Under the pieces are notes generated by a model. The model saw only the letters and a program-made list of their open reading frames with translations, searched no databases and was not told where the DNA came from. A DNA stretch of 5,255 bases from the NCBI GenBank assembly GCA_030640595.1, contig DAOWJC010000031.1, forward strand, positions 1-5,255, written 5' to 3'. Below, piece after piece: positions 1-5,120 of this stretch. This stretch comes from Dehalococcoidia bacterium. GTDB taxonomy: Bacteria > Chloroflexota > Dehalococcoidia > Dehalococcoidales > DAOWJC01. Every line of letters begins with the position of its first letter. The stretch's first letter is position 1. Made by a program: the position numbers and the translations under genes.

Positions 1-112
1 ACATCGCGGTAAACTCTGCGCCGAGCAACAGGATTATTCCTGTGGCGGTGATAATACCCATCACTGCGCACAGCCCACCGAGGATACCAAAAATCCAGGC
101 TAACAGCCCCAT
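1..112 (-). CDS. Small hydrophobic membrane protein, 3' end outside the window
   Basis: The reading frame starts with ATG at 112-110 and stays open for 37 codons to the window edge, so the C-terminus is missing. A perfect AAGGAGG ribosome binding site lies at 126-120, seven bases before the ATG, which makes the start convincing although the piece is short. The visible protein begins MGLLAWIFGILGGL and continues as one long hydrophobic, glycine-rich stretch to about residue 31 (ending GIILLLG), then turns polar with AEFTAM. This is one membrane-spanning segment, probably the first of two in a small integral membrane protein. I do not recognise a named family; similar small hypothetical membrane proteins occur in Dehalococcoidia as far as I recall. 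It is divergent from the PncC gene. Function unknown. Confidence 0.6.
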   Translation of the reverse strand, partial: MGLLAWIFGILGGLCAVMGIITATGIILLLGAEFTAM

Positions 113-148
113 AATAGAACCTCCTTTTTATTAAGTAAGCAGCTAGAC

Positions 149-176
149 TTGCCTTGGCTTTATTCTATCCTATAAT
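149..176 (+). promoter_or_regulatory. Putative promoter of the pncC-Nudix unit
   Basis: TTGCCT (149-154, four of six bases matching TTGACA) and a perfect TATAAT (171-176) are separated by 16 bases. Transcription would begin around 183-185, leaving a leader of roughly 35 bases before the pncC ATG at 219. A second TATAAT at 182-187 lacks a well-spaced -35 box. Prediction from consensus only. Confidence 0.45.
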
Positions 177-190
177 TACTATATAATCAA
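162..190 (-). promoter_or_regulatory. Putative promoter of the leftward membrane protein gene
   Basis: Read on the minus strand, a -35-like TTGATT (190-185) is followed after exactly 17 bases by a -10-like TAGAAT (167-162), five of six bases matching TATAAT. It points at the small membrane protein whose strong ribosome binding site is at 126-120. It overlaps the rightward promoter candidate. Prediction from consensus only. Confidence 0.4.
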
Positions 191-218
191 TGCGTATTTA
201 GGGGATTTATATAAAGTT

Positions 219-698
219 ATGGGCAGTGTAGAGCAAGATGTAGGCAATTTACTCCGCCAGAAAGGGCTGACCCTGGGGTTAGTTGAATCAGCTACCGGAG
301 GGCTAATATCCCACCTGATAACCAATGTCCCCGGCAGCTCGGACTATTATAAGGGGTCGGTTACTGCTTATAGCAATGAAGTCAAGGTTAAAATAGTCGG
401 GGTAAAAGAGGACACCATCAACAAATATGGTGCGGTGAGTTACCAAGTGGCTGAGGAAATGGCGCAAGGGGGTAGAAGGATATTAGCCGCAGATATATGT
501 TTAGCTGATACTGGTATTGCCGGACCTAGCGGGGCTACCTCAGGAAAACCACTGGGGCTATTCTACATCGGGTTATCACACCAGGCGGGGACCTATAGCC
601 AGAAACACAACTTTCAGGGAAACCGAGAGCAAAATAAGCGGGGTGCTGCTGAGGCAGCCTTGGGCTGGCTAAAAGAATACCTGATAAGCCTAAAATAA
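219..698 (+). CDS. pncC: Nicotinamide-nucleotide amidase (PncC / CinA C-terminal domain protein)
   Basis: This 159-residue protein corresponds to the stand-alone CinA C-terminal domain. By family knowledge it deamidates nicotinamide mononucleotide to nicotinate mononucleotide plus ammonia, a cytosolic step of pyridine nucleotide recycling. The family signatures are present in order: ESATGG at 23-28 (Ser24 is the expected nucleophile), PGSSDYYKG at 38-46, AYSNEVK at 50-56 with the conserved Tyr and Lys, GAVS at 71-74, and TGIAGPSG at 98-105 followed by KPLG at 110-113. The length is normal for a single-domain PncC; the COG1058 domain found at the N-terminus of full CinA is absent. The ATG at 219 places the ESATGG motif at the usual distance from the N-terminus, but its ribosome binding site is weak (GGGGA at 201-205, 13 bases away). 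The Nudix frame follows 24 bases downstream, so the two probably share a transcript. Confidence 0.92.
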   Translation: MGSVEQDVGNLLRQKGLTLGLVESATGGLISHLITNVPGSSDYYKGSVTAYSNEVKVKIVGVKEDTINKYGAVSYQVAEEMAQGGRRILAADICLADTGIAGPSGATSGKPLGLFYIGLSHQAGTYSQKHNFQGNREQNKRGAAEAALGWLKEYLISLK

Positions 699-709
699 AG
701 GCCATCATT

Positions 710-717
710 GGGGGTGA
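710..717 (+). promoter_or_regulatory. Ribosome binding site supporting an ATA start for the Nudix gene
   Basis: GGGGGTGA differs by one base from the extended Shine-Dalgarno GGAGGTGA. Its core (710-714) ends eight bases before the ATA at 723, an optimal spacing, whereas it is more than 70 bases from the first canonical start codon (TTG 789). It therefore argues that translation begins, or used to begin, at 723. Confidence 0.5.
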
Positions 718-722
718 GGTAG

Positions 723-1136
723 ATAGACAATCTCAAAGAAAAACAGGTCGTTACCTGCTTCCTTGAATCTAATGGTGAGATACTGATTTTGCGCCGAAGC
801 CAGCAGGTTGGCAGTTATCAGGGAAGATGGGCAGGGGTTAGCGGCTACATAGAGACCACTGCTGATGAGCAAGCCCTGGTAGAGATAGAAGAGGAAACCG
901 GCCTGTTTGGGGAAGACCTTAAATTGATAAAAAGGGGCAAGCCTTTACCGATTAAAGATGAGGGGCTCAGTATTAAGTGGGTCGTCCATCCTTATCTTTT
1001 TCACATAAAAGACCGGGATAAAATCAGAATTGACTGGGAACATAAAGAGACGAGATGGATACAGCCCAACGAAATAGATAACTACCAAACCGTGCCTATG
1101 CTCAAGGAGACCCTGGATAGGGTTTACAATGTCTAG
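723..1136 (+). CDS. Nudix hydrolase with a non-canonical (ATA) or damaged start
   Basis: The frame is open from the TAG at 720-722 to the TAG at 1134-1136. The first ATG/GTG/TTG is a TTG at 789 (115 aa), but the 22 codons before it read KEKQVVTCFLESNGEILILRR, the first beta strands expected in a Nudix fold. A start at 789 would remove that strand. Counting from the ATA at 723 gives 137 aa. The Nudix helix lies around 41-61: GYIE, then VEIEEETGL at 53-61, which keeps the metal-binding glutamates (E54, E57, E58) but has Val where the consensus has Arg, and a loop about two residues shorter than the G-x5-E-x7-REUxEExGU pattern. WVVHPYLF (86-93) and ETRWIQPNEI (109-118) resemble, from memory, the Nudix part of haloarchaeal Nudix/eIF-2B-like proteins. 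Nudix enzymes cleave nucleoside diphosphates linked to another group; the substrate cannot be read here. If the ATA is not used, this may be a recently impaired gene. Confidence 0.75.
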   Translation: MDNLKEKQVVTCFLESNGEILILRRSQQVGSYQGRWAGVSGYIETTADEQALVEIEEETGLFGEDLKLIKRGKPLPIKDEGLSIKWVVHPYLFHIKDRDKIRIDWEHKETRWIQPNEIDNYQTVPMLKETLDRVYNV

Positions 1137-1276
1137 TTATCTTTAACAGCCTGCCGCGCCAACTGGCTGGCACCGTGAGTTCTGTCATTCCTGATTTCGT
1201 CTATCAGGCTAATGATTTCAGGCCTGATATTCACGACAGCTATTCTATCAGCCGAAGATAGATGGTCAAAGCTCAC
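1133..1276 (-). pseudogene. N-terminal remnant of an eIF-2B alpha-like protein
   Basis: On the minus strand a 47-codon frame runs from GTG 1276-1274 (a second GTG lies at 1234-1232) to TAG 1135-1133, with an in-frame TAG just upstream. It includes NIRPEIISLIDEIRND followed by RTHGASQLARQAVKDN. The combination of PEI..LI.EI..DR.HGA..LAR.A is what I recall from the N-terminal helices of bacterial and archaeal proteins related to eIF-2B alpha and sugar-phosphate isomerases. Those are about 300 residues long, so only the beginning survives here, ending exactly where the convergent Nudix gene ends. Neither GTG has a good ribosome binding site. A Nudix domain of this kind is fused to such a protein in haloarchaea (from memory), which makes the neighbourhood meaningful. 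It could instead be a short real peptide or a chance frame; the family call is from pattern memory, not a search. Confidence 0.45.
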
Positions 1277-1306
1277 AACCTAGATGGTATCTTAAGAAAG
1301 GGTGTT

Positions 1307-1359
1307 TAAGAGGGCGAAGCCCCTCTTACATTATCTCTCCCTTCAAAGGAGAGGGGGAT
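1307..1359. repeat. Two adjacent hairpins, possible dispersed palindromic repeat
   Basis: TAAGAGGG (1307-1314) pairs perfectly with CCCTCTTA (1321-1328) around a CGAAGC loop; an alternative fold closes GGGC/GCCC around GAA. Six bases further on, CTCTCC (1335-1340) pairs with GGAGAG (1348-1353) around a seven-base loop, followed by GGGGAT. Tandem short palindromes with this G/C-strand bias look like a REP- or MITE-type repeat. No second copy is in the window, so the repeat status is inferred. Neither stem is directly followed by a T run, so they are not classical intrinsic terminators. Confidence 0.45.
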
Positions 1360-1432
1360 AGCAGTTTTTCGGTAACTCCTTCTTCCCACCCGCCCACTCT
1401 CGAACTGCCTCTACCTCTAGGGGTTGGCTTGA

Positions 1433-1462
1433 TTGCCCGTTATCACCAATCAATGCTATACT
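1433..1462 (+). promoter_or_regulatory. Putative promoter of rph
   Basis: TTGCCC (1433-1438, four of six matches) is followed after 18 bases by TATACT (1457-1462, five of six matches to TATAAT). Transcription from about 1469 would leave a leader of roughly 30 bases containing the GAAGGG ribosome binding site at 1483-1488. Consensus-based prediction only. Confidence 0.4.
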
Positions 1463-1498
1463 CTGGTAAACATCACGGACTAGAAGGGAAGATTTGGT

Positions 1499-2230
1499 AT
1501 GAAAAGAGCCGATGGTCGTGCCTACGATGAGTTGCGACCAATGAAAATAATACCCGGATTCCAGAGCTTTGCCGAAGGCTCGGCACTAATAGAACTGGGG
1601 AAGACCCGGGTATTGTGCTCAGTTAGCGTGGAGGAGAGGGTGCCAGGTTTCCTTAGGGGGGGAGGTGGTGGCTGGATTACGGCTGAATACTCTATGCTAC
1701 CCCGCGCCACCGTCACCCGCACCCCCCGTGATTCATCACTGGGCAGGGTTGCCGGCAGAAGCCAGGAAATCCAGCGCCTCATTGGGCGCTCACTACGGGC
1801 AGTAACCGACCTCAGTGCATTAGGGGAAAGAACATTAATTGTAGATTGTGATGTATTGCAGGCAGATGGCGGCACCAGGACGGCGGCTATTACCGGCTCC
1901 TATGTAGCCTTATATCAGGCAATGCAAACCCTGTCGGATATGGGGGTGCTATCAACTATTCCCCTGAAGAGTGCCGTAGCTGCTACCAGCGTTGGCATCT
2001 GGCATAGCTATATGCTGTTGGACCTGTGCTACGATGAAGACTGCAATGCTGCGGTTGACTTCAATGTGGTGATGACCAGCCGGGGTGAGTTTGTTGAGGT
2101 TCAGGGCACGGCTGAAGGCAAGCCATTCTCCAAGGAGACCATTGATTCCTTACTCTCTTTAGCCGAAAAGGGCATCAAGCAACTTTTTCAAATCCAACAA
2201 GCAGCCCTGGAAACAGCAAAAATAACATAA
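1499..2230 (+). CDS. rph: Ribonuclease PH
   Basis: RNase PH is a phosphate-dependent 3'-5' exoribonuclease that trims the 3' ends of tRNA precursors and other RNAs, releasing nucleoside diphosphates; it acts in the cytosol as a hexameric ring. At 243 residues this has normal length. It opens with the family hallmark KRADGRAYDELRP (2-14). Other signatures are TAEYSMLPRAT (61-71), GRSQEIQRLIGRSLRAV (86-102) with the phosphate-site Arg87, DCDVLQADGGTRTAAITG (116-133) with the phosphate-binding GGTRT, and DEDCNAAVDFNVVMT (179-193), where Asp181 and Asp187 match the conserved catalytic/metal aspartates. The ATG at 1499 is fixed by the MKRADGR start and by GAAGGG at 1483-1488. One peculiarity is RGGGGGW (53-59), where family members usually have a polar residue in the last x of G-x-G-x-G-W. 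The lipoprotein gene begins 39 bases downstream. Confidence 0.97.
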   Translation: MKRADGRAYDELRPMKIIPGFQSFAEGSALIELGKTRVLCSVSVEERVPGFLRGGGGGWITAEYSMLPRATVTRTPRDSSLGRVAGRSQEIQRLIGRSLRAVTDLSALGERTLIVDCDVLQADGGTRTAAITGSYVALYQAMQTLSDMGVLSTIPLKSAVAATSVGIWHSYMLLDLCYDEDCNAAVDFNVVMTSRGEFVEVQGTAEGKPFSKETIDSLLSLAEKGIKQLFQIQQAALETAKIT

Positions 2231-2269
2231 AAAGATGGGAAATCCCAAATTGCGAGTTTACGGGGAAAA

Positions 2270-2704
2270 ATGAAATCAAAGCTAATTCTGACGTGTATCA
2301 TGGTTGCCATCTCACTATCTCTATTTGCTTGTTCCCCAGTCCCAAAACAAGCATCTTTAGATGTTTCCTATGATGACTTTATGAAGCTCCAGCATATCAG
2401 CAAGGAAGTCGAAGTTGCTATTGACGGGTCATTGACAGTAGCTTTGTACTCTTGCCCGTCGGAGGGACGCCAGTGGTCAGAGGCACAAATTAGTGACCAA
2501 ACTGTATTACAGCAGACAGACCACAAATTGGTGATGCCCAAACCTGAAACGCCTCCTGTTCCTGGTACTCCTGGTCAAGAAGTGTGGACTTTCAAGGCTC
2601 TCCAGAAAGGCACGAGCACCATATCTATGGAATATACCCACCCTTGGGAAGGCGGAGAGAAGGAGCCAATGCTCACATTTATCTTAACCGTAGTTGTTAA
2701 ATAG
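2270..2704 (+). CDS. Lipoprotein with chagasin-like (I42) protease inhibitor domain
   Basis: The 144-residue product starts with a lipoprotein signal: MKSK, a hydrophobic stretch, and the lipobox LFAC with Cys21 as the lipidated residue, so it should be anchored on the outer face of the cytoplasmic membrane. The rest fits the chagasin/I42 family of cysteine protease inhibitors, an immunoglobulin-like beta sandwich that blocks papain-type enzymes with three loops. The middle-loop region GTPGQEVWTFKALQKG (99-114) resembles GxxGxxxWxFxxxxxG. EYTHPWE (121-127) matches the RPW loop with His for Arg, and a final TFILTVVVK strand closes the fold. The first loop, normally NPTTGY.W, is poorly kept (SCPSEGRQW, 61-69), so inhibitory activity is uncertain. 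The start follows a weak GGGGA site. It lies 39 bases after rph on the same strand, probably read from the rph promoter, and convergent with proA. Confidence 0.75.
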   Translation: MKSKLILTCIMVAISLSLFACSPVPKQASLDVSYDDFMKLQHISKEVEVAIDGSLTVALYSCPSEGRQWSEAQISDQTVLQQTDHKLVMPKPETPPVPGTPGQEVWTFKALQKGTSTISMEYTHPWEGGEKEPMLTFILTVVVK

Positions 2705-2742
2705 AATGACTCAGAGATAAGAAAATATTCCCGCCACTCAGT

Positions 2743-4017
2743 CTAAGGGCGCACCTGCCCACTGCCAAAGATAATCCACTTATAGCTAGTTAGTTCCTTT
2801 ACCCCTAACGGACCGCGGGCATGCATTTTCTGGGTGCTGATGGCGACCTCAGCCCCCAGACCGAATTGACCACCATCGGTGAAACGGGTGCTGGCATTGA
2901 CATAGACACAGGCAGCATCCACCTCATTAAGGAAGCGCATGGCTGTGCTATAATCCTCAGTGACAATAGCCTCATCTGCTCCTGAGCCATAGCGCTCAAT
3001 GTGCTGTAGTGCCTCATCCAGAGAATCCACCACCCTAACCGCCGCCACCAGCGACAGAAACTCCTTGCCCCAATCCTCACCCGTAGCTGGCACAAGCTTC
3101 AAAGAAGAGTTTGGTTTAAGAATAGCCAGGGCACGCTCATCACAGTGCATCTCCACCCCTGCCTTAGCCCACTCAGCAGCCACCAATGGTAGGCAGCGCT
3201 GGGCAATATCAGTGTGAACCAGCAGGGTATCCAGGGCGTTGCACACCGTAGGACGCTGCACCTTGGCATTAAAGGCTATAGCTACTGCCTTATTCACATC
3301 GGCGCTCATATCAACATAGGTATGACAAACGCCAATCCCACCACTAATCACCGGCATAGTAGCATTCTCGGTGACAAATTTTATCAGCTCGGCTCCACCT
3401 CGGGGAATAACCAGGTCAATAAAGTCCCCCATCTTGAGCATTTGGTTGACCAGGGCTCGGTCGGTATTCTCAATAAACTGCACTGCCCCATCAGGTACGC
3501 CAGCCCTTATAATAGCCTCCTGAACTACCCTGGCTAAGGCGCTGTTGGAGTGAATTGCCTCCTTACCTCCCCTGAGGATGACGGCATTACCCGACTTCAG
3601 GCAAAGGACAGAGATGTCTATGGTAACATTGGGTCGGCTTTCATAGATGGCTCCAATTACGCCCAAAGGAACCCGCTTCCTACCTATCAGTAAGCCATTG
3701 GGCAGGGTGCGCATATCAAACACCTCACCCACCGGGTCGGGGAGAGCTGCCACCGCCAGCACATCCTGGGCGATTGCCTCAAGACGACTGGAGGAGAGCA
3801 TCAGTCGGTCAAGCATGGCAGCACTCATACCCGATGCCTCAGCCTCCTTGTAGTCAATCTGATTGGCTGACAGTATTTTATCCTTCTTGACTAACAGGTC
3901 ATCAGAAATATTATGCAACGCTTTATTCTTGACTTCGGTTGAAAGGTATGCCATACGGTGAGCAGCCGCCTTAGCCGCCCTACCCTTTGCTTCCAGTTCT
4001 TCTATCGCTGATTTCAT
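2743..4017 (-). CDS. proA: Gamma-glutamyl phosphate reductase (glutamate-5-semialdehyde dehydrogenase)
   Basis: ProA reduces gamma-glutamyl phosphate with NADPH to glutamate 5-semialdehyde, the second step of proline synthesis from glutamate, in the cytosol. The 424 residues match the usual length. The protein belongs to the aldehyde dehydrogenase superfamily: PLGVIGAIYESRPNVT (117-132) and LCLKSGNAVILRGGKEA (138-154) form the cofactor-binding part. QRPTVCNALDTLLVH (254-268) carries the catalytic Cys259. VNASTRFTDGGQFGLGAEVAIS (373-394) and the terminal SYKWIIFGSGQVR are family signatures. The conserved GSGHSDAIVTED appears as GSGADEAIVTED (344-355), a mild deviation. The ATG at 4017 is supported by GAGGAG at 4029-4024, six bases upstream. 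It lies 40 bases after the methyltransferase gene and two genes after proB, evidently in one leftward transcription unit. Confidence 0.97.
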   Translation of the reverse strand: MKSAIEELEAKGRAAKAAAHRMAYLSTEVKNKALHNISDDLLVKKDKILSANQIDYKEAEASGMSAAMLDRLMLSSSRLEAIAQDVLAVAALPDPVGEVFDMRTLPNGLLIGRKRVPLGVIGAIYESRPNVTIDISVLCLKSGNAVILRGGKEAIHSNSALARVVQEAIIRAGVPDGAVQFIENTDRALVNQMLKMGDFIDLVIPRGGAELIKFVTENATMPVISGGIGVCHTYVDMSADVNKAVAIAFNAKVQRPTVCNALDTLLVHTDIAQRCLPLVAAEWAKAGVEMHCDERALAILKPNSSLKLVPATGEDWGKEFLSLVAAVRVVDSLDEALQHIERYGSGADEAIVTEDYSTAMRFLNEVDAACVYVNASTRFTDGGQFGLGAEVAISTQKMHARGPLGVKELTSYKWIIFGSGQVRP

Positions 4018-4023
4018 TTTTAA

Positions 4024-4029
4024 CTCCTC
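4024..4029 (-). promoter_or_regulatory. Ribosome binding site of proA
   Basis: GAGGAG read on the minus strand, six bases before the proA ATG. It gives proA its own strong initiation signal even though it is the third gene of the unit, so proA translation does not depend on coupling to the methyltransferase. Confidence 0.65.
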
Positions 4030-4057
4030 AGGTTTTTATTGTGGTAACCCTATCTCT

Positions 4058-5116
4058 TTAACTATCCTTCTCACCAATAACCTCGGCTTCAATGCCAAAG
4101 CTATCGTTGAGACGATTCTGCGTCAGGTTAACGGCTAAATGGGTAATATCAATGCCTATCCAGCATCTATCTAGCTTCTGGGCAGCGACAAGTGCCGTGC
4201 CGCAGCCACAGAAGGGGTCAAGGACGATATCCCCCTCATTGGAACTGGTTTTTATGACGCGCTCCAACAGGGCAAGCGGTTTTTGGGTAGGATAGCCAAG
4301 GCGCTCCTTAGCCGCTGGATTTATAAACGGTATCTCCCAAACATCGGGAGCGGTGAGTTCTCTCTGTTCAGCGTAAACCACCCGGTCATAATCTGAGGGA
4401 TTCAATCTGCCCCTGTTTACCGCCTTGTCAAACTGTTCTCTATCATAGACTAGCAATTGCCGAATTCGCCCTTGTCTGGTTTGTATGGTATTGGTATTCC
4501 ATCCCTTTGCCTTTCTTGCTTGAAGGTATTCCCGCACCGGCAACTTCATTTGGCTGAAGGTTACCTTGCTTCTATCCTTACAATAAAAGAGAAGAATATC
4601 GTGCATTCTTTGGAAACGCTGGCTTTTCGCTGTCCATCGCCGATAGAACCACACAATCTCATTCCTGAAGTTGGCCGGCCTGAATATCTGGTCTAGCACC
4701 AGCTTTAGATAGTGGCTGGCGGTGGGGTCACAGTGAAGATAGAGCGAGCCGGTGGATTTTAGAACTCGGTGGAGTTCTACCAGCCTTGCCGTCATCATAA
4801 CCAGATATGCCATCACATCGTTACCACCTATGGCATCATGCAGAGCACCGATTAGCTTGCCTACCTTCGGGGGTGCATTAACCACGATGTCGTGGTAGGT
4901 ATCCGCTGCCGTCTGAGTCCAGTGCCAGGTATCGGCGAAGGCTTTTATCTGGGCTTCAGACTCAACCCCACCATTTTCCTTGAACAGGATGTTATAGTCC
5001 TTTTTACTATTAAAAGGCGGGTCCAGGTATATCAGGTCAATAGAGTTATCGGGGAAATATTCCCGGTTTCGCAATATTTCCAGATTATCGCCAAAATAAA
5101 GAACATTGGTCTTCAT
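4058..5116 (-). CDS. Site-specific DNA methyltransferase, beta class, probably N6-adenine
   Basis: The 352-residue protein has the N6/N4 methyltransferase domain (Pfam N6_N4_Mtase) in beta-class order, with the catalytic motif before the SAM-binding motif. Motif IV is IYLDPPFNSKKDYN (29-42), with DPPF at 32-35 positioning the target base; DPPF favours N6-adenine over N4-cytosine (usually SPPY). AFADTWHW (59-66) and LHRVLKSTGSLYLHCDPTASHY (115-136) are subfamily signatures. The middle, about 155-260, is the likely target recognition region. GYPTQKPLALLERVI (274-288) is motif X, and DPFCGCGTALVAA (300-312) followed by GIDI (321-324) forms the SAM pocket. All catalytic residues look intact. The C-terminus stops at EVIGEKDS, where longer relatives I recall continue into an Mrr-like nuclease region. 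The ATG comes four bases after the proB stop, suggesting translational coupling. No restriction enzyme is in view. The recognition sequence cannot be read from the protein. Confidence 0.93.
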   Translation of the reverse strand: MKTNVLYFGDNLEILRNREYFPDNSIDLIYLDPPFNSKKDYNILFKENGGVESEAQIKAFADTWHWTQTAADTYHDIVVNAPPKVGKLIGALHDAIGGNDVMAYLVMMTARLVELHRVLKSTGSLYLHCDPTASHYLKLVLDQIFRPANFRNEIVWFYRRWTAKSQRFQRMHDILLFYCKDRSKVTFSQMKLPVREYLQARKAKGWNTNTIQTRQGRIRQLLVYDREQFDKAVNRGRLNPSDYDRVVYAEQRELTAPDVWEIPFINPAAKERLGYPTQKPLALLERVIKTSSNEGDIVLDPFCGCGTALVAAQKLDRCWIGIDITHLAVNLTQNRLNDSFGIEAEVIGEKDS

Positions 5117-5120
5117 AAGC

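Larger units (their letters stand above)
1277..1498. other. Non-coding spacer between the eIF-2B-like remnant and rph
   Basis: I find no convincing gene in this stretch on either strand. It holds two neighbouring hairpins at 1307-1359, a pyrimidine-rich segment at about 1378-1420 that includes runs of C and CT, and a promoter-like element at 1433-1462 followed by the rph leader. The rph ribosome binding site GAAGGG is at 1483-1488, ten bases before the ATG. Confidence 0.6.

Noticed and set aside
789..791. TTG 789 as the true Nudix start
   Set aside because: It would remove the first beta strand of the domain, and no ribosome binding site precedes it; kept only as an alternative.
1335..1369. 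Hairpin followed by TTTTT (1365-1369) as an intrinsic terminator
   Set aside because: The T run begins about a dozen bases after the stem, too far for a standard terminator.
1522..1875. Minus-strand open frame of 117 codons inside rph
   Set aside because: It lies wholly opposite the well-conserved RNase PH gene and its translation shows no recognisable domain; it is a shadow frame.
2705..2742. Bidirectional terminator between the convergent lipoprotein and proA genes
   Set aside because: Only 38 bases, with no stable inverted repeat that I could find; short similar words such as ACTCAG are direct, not inverted.
2805..3853. Several open frames opposite or out of frame within proA
   Set aside because: ProA explains this DNA fully, with all family motifs. 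The other frames are low-complexity translations without domain features.
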